This document shows, in pieces, positions 13,306-25,600 of a stretch of 64,000 nt of DNA; within the stretch, counting starts at the first letter, position 1, and every line of letters starts with the position of its first letter. The notes beneath the pieces were generated by a model. It was not told where the DNA came from. It saw only the letters and a list, made by a program, of their open reading frames with translations, and did not search any database. The position numbers and the translations under genes are program-made. This DNA comes from Mesaphorura yosii (Eukaryota; Arthropoda; Collembola; Poduromorpha; Tullbergiidae): the NCBI GenBank assembly GCA_009869945.1, contig WIXG01000265.1, forward strand, positions 48,191 through 112,190. The letters are read 5' to 3'.

Positions 13306-16300
13306 TGAACAGTCTTGATTGAAGATTGAGTTTCTTAGCGTAATTAAGTGACTCTCTAAATTCACTTCAGCTGGACTTCAAACGTCTTGACGCCGGCTCG
13401 CCTAGCGCATGATCACTCTAGTAAGGTGCGCTCCGAAAAGAAACTGTGAGATTGGTGTACCTGAAACGAAAATAAAATCGGTGAACTTGGTACTCTGAAG
13501 GACGGTAGGCGAATGATGGCTGGCCACACAGCAAGTACAGCTTTTTACTATTTTCTTTATTGATCAGCGGCAGTTTACGGGTACAAACGTACTAAAAATC
13601 TCAGTCAGCAACTGCTTAGAATTTTCCAAGAGACCAGCCGCCAGCTGAGTCAAGGCTGGCCCTTTCAGCACATGTGGCAGCCAAAAATTGTGCAAACGAA
13701 GCCGTCATCATACGATAAGTCTTGCACATGTAACAATTAATGGGGATCAAAATGGTTCAATGCTCCGTCTCAAATGTCTTTGTCTCAATTTGACAGAATT
13801 AAATATGGCCTTCTTAAAACGAAAATTCGTGCTCTCAGAGTACGCCAAAACTCTGTTACTTGAAAAACTACCATAAGCGACGGTGACTGTTCAAATTTGA
13901 ACGGTCTTTGTTGAAAATTTGTCTCTCCTCTGAACCGTCTATAACAATGAGCACGTAAGTGCGGTAGGAATTCCAGAAATTTACGCGCATGGTCTGCTCG
14001 AACACGAATCCTGACACATTAAGCTGGAATTGTCAGTGACTAATTGAATCAGCGATCAGCGCGGCGTTCAAATGATCATGACAATACTTGCTCAACAATG
14101 GAGTTCAGGGTCAACTGTCCGAACACAAAGCGTCTCACAGAGAATGAACACGCCAGCGTCCAGGTAACATCTCTCTTGCAACAATACACTCGATTGTAAT
14201 TTGCGTGCCATTCTCTCGAATTAGCTTAATCATTACAATTTGCAACTACAGACTGACTTTTACCTCAGAGTGGCCGATCACGCTTCGCTGGGTAAAATCT
14301 GGATTTTAGACTCTAGAATAGATGCCACTCTTTCGTACTGCACGGCGACAGTTTGCAAAGTTCGAAACTGATAGTCAAGGCAAGTAGACAAGGCACAACA
14401 GCACTGGCTTACACTTGTGTAACACAATTGAATGAATTCTATGAAGCGACCTACTCCTCCTGCAGTGATGTTTCTTCGACCAACTCAAATCGTCAAATAA
14501 CTGCTCAGCGCAGCCAAAGCTCGGTTCGGTGCGCTGGCGAAAGAACGAATTCAAGAGCTTAATAAGACCCGTTTCGACGCCGCAGCCGTAAACAAAGGAA
14601 CCTGTGCTCACGCGCACGTAGACACTAGTCAGTCAAAAAAATTATTGCGTCAGGCTCTGACTTTGACCAAAATTCCTAAAACTTCGCAATCACCGGCTGA
14701 CGGCGGTAAATCCTGTCATGTTGCAATCCGATTGGTTTGTGGTGTCGAAGCCTTTATCGTGATTGGCTCAAAGGGCGAGAACGTCCACGTTCATCGGTCA
14801 CGCGAAGAAATTCCGATGAAGGCAATTACAGGTTTTTACATACGAGTATATGGACGAGAAGATTGAGACTCATGCCCTGAATCTTGTGACGTTTGCAATG
14901 CGAGGAAAAGGCTTCTAGCATATGAGACTCAAAATATTTATGCTAGTCTAATAATATAAGACAATGCAATTGTCTGCTGATTTTTTTCAAGACTTGTCTT
15001 TCGTTTCTTCAGCTGGCGAAAGTAAATGCTAAGAAGTACATAGACTGGCAATGAATAAAATCAGAAGTGTGTAATCTCTAGCCAGACTATCTTATCGTTG
15101 CAATCGTGGGACTGCAAAATTTCAGCTGTATGACTTCATTTTAATTCAGAATTGCAATGAGACCCTTCTCACATCTCATGCCTTGCCTGATGAAATTCGA
15201 TAGCCGAAAAGAAGATTCTCGTGATGTCTAGTAGACTAGGGTCACTGAAAGATCCGCACGAGATTTTTTACATTAGCGAAAGGATTGCGGCAAGTCAAGG
15301 TACAGGCTCACACGTGTACTTTGAGTAAAGACCTTGATTCAGCATTCCAACAGCAATTTCTACGCAGCAATTTTGTAATTCAATTGCAAGAGCATTAGAA
15401 AACTTAGACGCTGTGACCACAACTTGACATTCATAATTTACGACCCTTGGCACTTATAGTCTTTTGTATTAAGGCCTGGATTAAGTAATCTGACTGGCAC
15501 TTGAGAATTTATAAATATGCTTAATCACATGTCGCTTTTCTTGTGAGTACGTACCGTGGCGGTGACACTGAACGTTAATTAAGAACGATTACGATGTGGA
15601 CTCGGAGGCTTCTACATTGAAATCAATCGCATTAAATCAACGAATCCTTGAAATCAAAGCCATTACTATAGTTCATTGCAACGCACGGTGCTGCTGGTCA
15701 AAAGGGAAATCTTCAATTAAAAACCATCAAAACCGTGATGCCGATTCCTCGTGGCAGTGGCGAATAATTTTGGCGAACGTCAGTCCATGACCACACATGT
15801 GACAACTTGATGATGATCTACGCGACGTAAAATATATTCGGCAGGGTAAGGAATCTAACTCGTCGTGACGCGAGCCCAGCCAAACGGTCATAGAGTGAGA
15901 TGCTTGTGAATGACAATTGCAAGAAGCATGTTTACATGCGTAGTAAATCATAATCGCACTTGCCGTTGTACGTCGCCCTAATTAAGGTTCTCGCCACAGA
16001 ATCCAGATGAACCCTAGTCAAGTGGACGTCGCCGTTGTGAGTTTCTAAGTAATTATGAAAAATCTTAGAAACTCCACGCCGATATCACAATTCATTAACT
16101 CACCGTCTGGCGAGGACGTGGAGATCGCGCGTCATCGCGGAGAAATGCCAACCGTCACTGGACCCAGACGAGGTCGGAATTCGCCAATTCTCACAGTTTC
16201 AATTATTCTAATAAATTCCGTCGCCGATTCTGAAGGCTCAGTCGTATGCAAATAGCGTGCACACGAATCTCACAATGCACTTTGATTCCGCCTTTGAGTG

Positions 16301-19300
16301 ACACATACATTCTGTCGATGATTGTAATTATTGCGGGTGCATAATTTTTCAAATTCCTTGCAGCCACATGTCGGCACAATCTTGTGACCTCCACGCTGTC
16401 CATGCGCGCTGAGCACGTAACTTGACTTATGCCATGCCTAGACATTGACGAATACTCGTATTTGTTTAACCCAAAAGTCTAAGAAGGATGAGTGCACGTC
16501 AAATTTAGAAATGGAATTGAGTAAATGCGTTCATTCATACGTACGTGCCGTCATCCTACGATCCCAGCCTGTAATTAGCCGACACTTTGTACCACGACGG
16601 ATTTAGATCTGTATTGCAAACTCATTTGTAAAAATAGTCTTTGGCACTTGTCCCCGGTTGATTGAATCATATGCGCATCCCTAGAATCAAGCCCAAGTGA
16701 TTTATGATTTGCCTCTTGTCTTTTCTCATTCCGGAACAAATGTTCTTTCCGAAACTCGCTTCACTAAATACCACCCACTGATACACTAATCTAATTCTAA
16801 TTCCGTCTGTCATGTCATCGTCGCTCTCCTTGTGAAGACTCTGCCTTTGTCGTATATGTAAACTTGAACTCAATTTTTCTGCTTTGCAATCGTCATATTC
16901 ATTGTCATTGGCAAGGATCCGTGGTTCGCGTCCACGGAAACTAGATTCTTTTTTGCACACTGCAAAAAACCGGTTATTCTTTTAAATAATTAGCGTTACG
17001 TGGTCACACGGGAACTGAAACGTCAGCGCGGCGGTTATTCTCTGAAGAATTCGGATACGCGCATCGAATTTCAGAAAAGACACGCAAGCCAACAAAAACG
17101 AGTCGTGTCTCAACAACCATCGCAGCTGTTGTAGGCCATTTCCAGCCGTGGACGTTTGCTCTGAGATTTATGCCAGTGTTTACATTGTTGCAAACTCTTC
17201 GCCTACATTTCGTCAGAATGCAAGCGCAGTGCACAATTACGACAATTAGTCGTTCCTGTAAATTTTGTTTACAGTAAATATAGTTCGTTGGAAAATAGGG
17301 AAATATGCAAATGACAAGTACACAGGAAAGTGCGAGCTTGGAATGAAAATTTGTGCTTACACGTAGATCTGGACAATGCAAATAGATTGCTATGCTCTTT
17401 TTTGCCAAGTCAAAAATATGCAATAATTTATGCAAACCTGCAAACACAGCGGCCAACCTCAAAGCTTGTTGTCTATTGCAGAGCACAATAAAATAAAACA
17501 AGCGACGACTCACACTCAGAAAACTTGACACGTTGTAAGAAATTCGAGTCCATGAATAAAATCGTTATTTTTACACCTATTTTGACAGAAAATTCCTTTG
17601 GCAAGTAATTTTGGAATATTTTCACTATTTTCAGTGTGATTCCAGAAAGTACCGAAATCGAAAGTCCTGACTGAGAATTTTGAGTGTTGTACTCACCTTG
17701 CACGATCAGAAACTGTTAAATGCGTTCCAAGACAAGTACGAAGAATGCCAGGACCGACAAAAACAATAACAAAACAAAGTAGTGACAATGAACTATGGAA
17801 CCACTTCCACTCACATAATTGAATATGGTGACCTTCAGCGTAGCGCTTCGTAAAATTAGAATATCAATGCATACGATGTACCGTGCACAAAATGGTAGCG
17901 AGAAACGCAACCCTTCGCCCGATGTTTCTTGAGCTGATTGCTGATTATAATTATATCTGTTAGAAGTATTCAGCTAATTAACCAGTATGATCTGGTTACT
18001 GAGACACACGTTCGGGACACTGACATTGAGTGCACCGCACTGCTCTTAATTAGTGAATGATAATTGATATTGCTGCAAACTTGCAACATAGAATCAGGCG
18101 TCACACGATGCAATCGTAAAAATGTGTACTGTTTTATCGCTCAGATAAATCGGCTTTAAGTGAAGCAATGAACATTGACACTTGACGCATTTGTCTGTAA
18201 TCTGGGCTCTGTAATTTTATATGGCAGGAATTTCAGAGAAAATGTTTACGTAAAAATGGAAAATCACGGCACCAACGAGGTGACGAGGTGCTCTTTTCGT
18301 TCTTAAAAATGTCTGAGCCTAAACTTAACCCCGTAAAGGTCTGAAGTGACCATTATGTTCTAAACGGATGGGACAAAGTTACCTTTCAAAGATTCCAAGA
18401 CACCTGGCGCGGTGACAGTCCTTCCCTACCACAATTAAGACTGACACAATCTATGTGCGATCTCCACGATCATAAATGCTCGGTTCTGATAATCCAAGCA
18501 TTAATGCCACAGCAGCTACATACTCGATTTTTCTGCTTGAACTTCAATCACTACTCTCACGTCAATTCCTGGCATGCCTTTTAGCACTCGAACCGAAGGC
18601 CTGGTGGAATTTTACAGAACGTGGCGCCGTACCGCGTAGGATAACATTTCAGCAGTAAGAAATATTTGAACTTGGCTTAGCAATGAACAATGTTGCCGAC
18701 ATCAATTAATTCTACTGACTCAGTGCTGTTCCATACGGACAAGGATGAGCATATTTTAAGATCAGGCCATTTGCACTTATTGTCAGCAGTACAAACCTGA
18801 ATAATTAACGTGGTGCGTAATGCCAATTTCGCGACGTCTGATTTGATTAGACTGCTATTCATTCGTGCGCGTCGTGAGGGCCTGTCGAAGTCAGCAAACA
18901 CAGAACAGAACCGCGATTTGCGAAATGGCATGCCCTATCCAACCACAAAACATTCTCTGGCTTCCACAAAACACAATTACACATTACGTGTGCGAATGCA
19001 TAATTTTGCTTTAAACCGACTCGAAATAAATGCTCGTAATTCAGTATTGAAGTCAGCTCCTGCTCAAGGATCAGCAGTTTTGCCTTGCGTAATTCATGAC
19101 CAAGGGTGCCTGAAAATAGCGCTTAGCAAACATTCCAAGAAACCAAAATCCGGAAGCATGTGGAGCGACTGGAAATGTGGGTACGGAAACAAAGGCAGAC
19201 ATTTATTGGCACTTCGGCAATGAATAAAGTAAAGGAATGAATGAGCTGCAAATGATCAAGTCTCTATATCTCAAGGCTACCGAGCTTGCACTGCACACGA

Positions 19301-19739
19301 GCACTGATGCTTAGTACTCAATCTCGGCTGAAAAATTAAAGTTAAGAGCTAATGCTATGCCATTTGTATTGCACTCGCTACCGTATCCATTGATACAAAA
19401 GATCATGGTACATGAATATACGATTGCACTTTGCAGGTCGTAAATTTTCTTTCGCCAAGCGCAGCACGTGTACATTTGTCGTCTGCGCTGCCGTCTACCT
19501 AATTTGGCCTCATAAATCCATTCGTCAATTCAATCCGGTCACCAGCAATCAGCAATTTTGCATGCTTGTGTCGATTTTTCGTAGCCCGTCGCCTCTTTGA
19601 TATATTTTGAGGTACACACGTGGAACAAAAGTGGAAGTAAATAGCAAAGCAAGAAAGCTCCACGAGGATTCCGAGGAATGCAAAATCTCAAGAATTGAAC
19701 CCTAATGTCAGAATTATTGTCCTTGTCGCTTTGATTAAA

Positions 19740-19991
19740 TTACGCTTTTCGATCTGACATCGAGAACCCCATGCTTTGTGTCACATTTCGCATGACTTGA
19801 TTAGATAATTTTGGCACAGGGTAATTGCGATCCATGCCTGGCATGTGACCTGCTTGCTCTTGCTCTATCACAACGATATCTTTCATCTCTTGGCTACATG
19901 CATTGCTGCTCGTCACCGTCACCGACTCGCCATTATTATAGAAAACCAGTTCAAATGAAACTGGAGAGCACAATGCAACGGAGTGCGACAA
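19740..19991 (-). other. Possible unassigned coding stretch
   Basis: An 83-codon open frame ending at TAA, with a plausible acceptor (CTCTCCAG) near its start at about 19955. The sequence is protein-like (SFELVFYNNGESVTV near the start) but matches no family I recognise. It may be a terminal exon of an unmodelled gene or chance. Confidence 0.15.
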
Positions 19992-21876
19992 AGGAATGTC
20001 AGATCAAATCTCCGCAGGATCGTGACACGATGCTATTATTAGCGCACAATTGGTACTATTTGATGAAATACTGCGCAGTGGCTATATTTTGAAACCCTAG
20101 ACACTGTAAACGAGTCTACCAGTTTATGCAGCCAGAAAAAGCATGATTTACCGCCTCAGACGAGTCTTGAGTTTTCATCAAGAACTAATTAACGAGTATC
20201 ATGACCCTGGCTCATGTTCTTCAAAATCAACTGACGTGCTCTTCACCAAGCCAAGTATTCAAGCTATTTTTAAATACGAAATTACGAAGTCGAGTCCGAC
20301 TGCGTTGTGAATGCGGATAGTTCAGAGTTCTTACCTTCGCTCCTTCCAAGAGTCAATTCCTCTAGTTTGCAATTCACGCGAGTCAGACCGACGGCGATTC
20401 TTCGAGGGCTTCAGCATGGTAGTGTGATTGAGAATCGACTGCCCAGGTACAATTTCATAGCTCTTCTAAAGTTTCTGTGCGTAGGGTCGATGACTTAAAT
20501 GTACTACACCAGGGGTGGGCCCAAATAAATAACTGCAATGATTAGAAGAAGAGCAATCAGTCTTGCTAAAAGTGTCCCAGTCGTATTTACGTAAAGTGGG
20601 CGTAAATCGCACTACGTTCTGCGTCACGCGTTGAACTGAACTGCTCATCTTCTTACTGACAATGCTACGCAAAGGATTGGGAACAGAATCAGCAATTAGC
20701 AAATCAATGAGATTAACTTACCTAGATAGCTAACCGCTGGTACGTGTCAACACAAAATACGAAATATGGTCGAGGTCACATTCACACGCTGAGCTTCTTC
20801 CATCCTCTAATATTATACGCAAAAGAAATATAATTTCTGCATCTTATCTTGGCAGTGACGTTCCAGAAATATGCTAAATAATTTCCAAGTGCTGCCACAC
20901 TTCAAATTTGGATTTGGTGCTAGTACAAAATTAACTAAACACGTTGAGCCGCGTGCGCTCCAACCAAAAATAGATCGAGACGTCTAATTCTAATCACGTT
21001 TATATATTCTGCTGTAATGTGTAAATACAAAATTAAACGTCAGTATTTAGATCACTGACGTACATCGTTTCTTTATGTCACTATGCATTCACGTCAACTT
21101 CGTCTCGTAAAACTGGTTTTGAGAGAATTCGTGTTTATGTATTTTCTGTCTTGGGATTCTCACCTGCTGGAGAGAATTCAATCGTCCTCCCGCTGCAAAA
21201 TAGGATGCATCCTTGTAAGTAATCGAATAAGAATCACTTCGCTGGCACAACGAGTTTCCAGAGTCAAGAATGCGGCTACACGTGCAAAAATGCGACGGGG
21301 GCAGCAATAAAATCTGATTGTTGACTAAATGTAGAAGTATGATAGACTACACATCTACGCAACTTCCTTATTTTTCAGACAACTTTTATTTTATTTGCAC
21401 TTACTCAGAAACAGAGTCAAAGTTATGAAGCGTGTCCGTCAAAGCAATGGTCGACTGACTCGTCAAAGTTTCAAGATGATGACAATGCGCTCAAGAGAGG
21501 CCTAGGCTCAACTTTGTCTTCTAAGGTTGAAAAACTGCGAACTTATCGAACATCCTTTTTTACTGTGGTTCAAACCTAATTTAATTTTAATTACATACAT
21601 GTGCACCCGCGCTCCACACAATGTGCAACCCCACTCACAGATTACAGAATGCTGAAATGCGTAATGTGAGCCGGGGTAATTTTCCACAAGAATCTGTTCC
21701 TCTCTATGATGAGCTTGTTCCGCTAATGGGCCCTGATCTTCACAATCTTTACATTTAATTCACGTTCTTGCGAACGAGATCTTCCAAATTCAATTATCAA
21801 TTTATCATGGCACGAAGACGGTTTACAAATTTGGAGCTGTACTTTTTTAGTCCAGAATTAGAAGCCTCATCACATT

Positions 21877-22557
21877 TCACATCCTGCCTGTAAAATTCCG
21901 ACCATCATTGTGGAAATGTCTCGGCTGCCGAGTCTGCGACGTTGACGATGACGACCCTGAAGTGAAATTTATCAACGTTAATTCATGAGAGCCGTGGCGT
22001 TCTAGGTACAATTCCTCCATAGCTGAGATCCAAGTTCCATTTACCGTGTTTGGAGATTCAAGTATCATGTCATAACATTTGGCACTTGGAATACCAATGG
22101 CTGGACCGGATGACCTTTTCGTTTTCGTGGACCACTTTTTTTTCAACACTAACCCAAAAGCGAAATCTAGACACGAAGAGACAAATATGTCACTCTGCCA
22201 TGAGTTAAAACGGAAATATGTTGATGGTTGATTGGCATTGCGTTGACTGGAGCAAAGCAATTAAATTGAACAATTATGTATTTGTTGGCACTCTTCGCAT
22301 TCAATGACTTCAGTCCTTGGAGAAGAATCTATAAATGCATGAATTAGGTACGTACTTAGGTCCAGGCAGATTTTAATTGCACAAATTAAGTTGATTTTAG
22401 AATTGCCGTGATTGGCGATGACACGGACATGCAACTTTGATTCATATCTTAGTTCCATCCAGATCATGGCATTGTGACCAGGCGACTTTCGTTCGTGACA
22501 TAAAAGGGCAGAAAAACAGATTAAAGTATCAATCAAATTCATGAAGCCCGAGTTCAT
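21877..22557 (-). other. Possible unassigned coding stretch close to the oxidase start
   Basis: Two consecutive open frames on the minus strand (22557-22261 and 22260-21877). The upper one has a hydrophobic start and CEECQQIHNC near its end, and could be spliced (donor GTACGTAC near 22353, acceptor near 22330). No family is recognised. Its 5' end would lie only about 110 bases from the plus-strand ATG at 22668. Confidence 0.18.
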
Positions 22558-22667
22558 AAATAGGACTCCTAGTTCGCCACCATTTCTAGTTGCGATTTTA
22601 TCGTGTGCAACTTACGAGCCAGAAAAAGGTTCATGCTCGCTTGGAAATTAATCGACTAGTTTCCAAA

Positions 22668-25600
22668 ATGGGAGCTGAACAAAGCCAACTTGGGTAGGTT
22701 AAGAATACTGCTTGTGCATATTTGTTGATCGAGCTGTGACACCTTAATTATGCATTTGATTATCATTTAGGGAAGACGTCAAGCAGAACAAAATAACTGT
22801 CAACATCAGCGGGAAAGATTATACAAGTAAGTTTGAAAGTTGGAGTCTTAAGAGATAAATGCTGAAATTAAATTCTGTTTTCAGTCAATACGGAGCAGGA
22901 TCCGTCAATTGGTCCAGAGACACTGCTGGTAGACTTCATTCGCGATGTTGCCTGCATGAAAGGAACCAAATTCATGTGCCGGGAGGGCGGGTGTGGAGCT
23001 TGCGTTGTGTCGGGTGAGTTGAAACGTGTTTCCATGAATTTTACAATTGCAACGAAACTCTGGAACTTAACTGAAAGCCCTGATTTCTCCGAAATAGTGC
23101 GTACAAGGGATCCGACCGGAGGACCCGATATAATTCGCTCGCTTAATTCGGTATTAAAATTGAAGCTCGATTAAATGTAGAACAAAGTAATGATTTTCTT
23201 CTGCTTGCTGTGCTCTAGTGCTTGATTCCACTGTTTGCGTGTGACGGGTGGAACATTTCCACAATTGAGAAGCTAGGCAATAGGAAGACAGGCTATCATC
23301 AAATTCAGCAGCGTATGGTCAGTTTTGCAGGCTCGCAATGTGGATTTTGCACTTCAGGCATGATAATGAACATGTACAGGTAAGCAGCTGCGTCAGTGTT
23401 AGTTTTGGTTTCATTAAACACTGATGGATTTTACCGTCCAGCATGGCTTCCGCTACTCCAAGTCTCAAAGCGAGAGATATTGAAGACAATTTAGATGGAA
23501 ATATTTGTCGATGCACAGGATTCCGACCAATCCTGGACGCATTCAAGTCCATGGCAGTCGACGCTCCAGAGGATTTACAGCGTAAATGCGCTGAGTATGA
23601 GGTAAATCAAGAAAACTGGATAGAAGATACCATGCAGACCTCTGACAAACGGATTTTGTGTTACAGTGTACAATTGGGCAGGTCTGCCCGCTTAGTTCGG
23701 AGTGCTGCAGAGCCATCACTGCAGGCGAAGGTGACGACGGCGGTGATGACGCCGAGGAGTATGAAACAAATTGTCGACCCACGTCAAAGATCTGCCTACA
23801 GGCTAGAACCGGTCAGCAGTGGGTCAAGGCGATCAGTCTGGAAAATGTATTTGAGGCAATTCGCCAGTTTCAATCTGCTGGACTCTCGTATCGCATGATT
23901 GCTGGAAATACATCAACTGGAATATTTAAGAACGAAGGGCCGTTCGATGCATTCTTGGACATCAATGATGTTCCTGAACTCAGGGTCTTATCAGTTGAGT
24001 CAGGTGGTCTTGTGCTGGGCGGAGGGACGCCCATTTCCCTGGCGATTGAGACATTCATGAAGGCGTCTGAACTTCGTGGGTTCGAATACGCTGCTGTGAT
24101 GAGCAAGCACATGAAACGAGTTGCGAATGTTCACATCCGAAATGTAAGCCATTACACATGAATCAGACTCGTCTGACTTGAATGCAAAATTGACTAATTC
24201 ACAAAGGGTGGAACGTTGGCCGGAAACCTTATGATAAAACACGCTCATAATGAGTTCCCGTCTGACATATTTCTGCTCATGGAAGCTGTTGGCGCAAAAA
24301 TTAACATCGGTAACTTGTTTTCTGTTTCTTGCCAGTCAGTTGATTTGCTAAAACATAACTTTGTATTCTAGCCTCAGCAGCAAGCCTGCAGCGTATGTAT
24401 TCGCTGTTGGAATTCCTGACCATGGACATGAGCAACAAAGTTATTGTCTCGCTTCATTTGAATGCATTACCCTCAAGATCAGGCTACGTGTTTAGAACCT
24501 ACAAGGTAACAGTGGGCAAAAAGTATTCAGGTTCAGTTCAGAGCTCGTATCAGCAGCCAATTCAAATTGCAGGTCACACGACGCTATCAAAACTCGCACG
24601 CTTATGTGAATGGAGCCTTTTTATTCAGAATTGATTCAAGGAGAAATTTTAGCATTCGGGAAAAGCCAACAATTGTATTTGGAGGAATTTCTCCCACTTT
24701 TGTCCACGCAACGTCCACGGAATTATTTTTCGTGGGTAAGTCACTAAACGATCCCAGGACGCTGCAAGGAGCAATGAATTCGTTGGAGAGGGAAGTCCAA
24801 CCCGACTTCAAGCCCCCTGATGCAAATCCAGAGTATCGCAAAGCACTCACGCAGTCTCTTCTCTATAAGGTTATTAACACTTTCAGTGCGCCAGACAGTC
24901 AAGGCTCGCCTCAAGCTAATTAGTACTGTGCCTTCACAGACCATTCTTGGAATGCTTGGAAAGAATGCGCAAAATAAAGTGCGTTCAGGCGCTAAAGACT
25001 TGGAGCGAAATCTGACTTCAGGAAAACAAGCGTTCGATACGGACAAGGCGGAATGGCCATTGCATGAACCAGTGACAAAGTTGGAGGCTGTTGCACAATG
25101 CTCCGGTAAGAAAAACACATTACCCAACAGAATCAGAACAAAATGAGTACTGTTTTGAGTGCAGGCGAGGCTGAGTACGTGAACGATATTCAGCCTCAGC
25201 ATGGCGAATTGTTTGGAGCAATTGTTATGGCCACAGTTGGAAATGCAAATCTTAAGAAAATTGATGCTTCTGAAGCACTGGTAATCGATTATGCTTATGA
25301 ACTTCGAATTAGCTGAGGATCTGGACAATTTGCATTGTATTCAGAAAATGCCCGGCGTGGTTGCTTTTGTGTCGGCAAAGGACATTCCCGGAATTAACAA
25401 CTACTACGTCTTTGGCACAGAGGAAGAAGAAGTACTCACTTTTAATTAATTGTCTCAAACCGTACTCGGTGGTAATTCTACTTGCACTTGTGTAGATTCT
25501 TGTCCAGAAGAAAGTACGCGCGGCTGGTCAACCTCTTGGTGCAATTCTGGCAGAAACTAGAGACCAGGCATTCAAGGCCGCCAGAAAAGTGAGTGCGATC

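Larger units (their letters stand above)
13306..22667. other. 9.4 kb gene-poor interval
   Basis: Lies between the divergent 5' ends of trehalase and the aldehyde oxidase-type gene. No frame in it gives a protein I recognise, and no transposon, tRNA or long repeat is evident by eye. Two minus-strand stretches, 19740-19991 and 21877-22557, have protein-like composition and are listed separately with low confidence. Confidence 0.5.

Noticed and set aside
17004..17531. 175-codon open frame on the minus strand
   Set aside because: No domain, signal or recognisable similarity; codon composition is mixed and no splice context fits. Long for chance, but it stands alone in gene-poor DNA.
18810..19223. 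137-codon open frame on the plus strand
   Set aside because: Sequence looks random, with no hydrophobic core or domain pattern, and no neighbouring exons.
25588..25594. Donor-like GTGAGTG in the oxidase gene
   Set aside because: The frame continues with family-like sequence through it, and splicing there would remove conserved Mo-domain residues.
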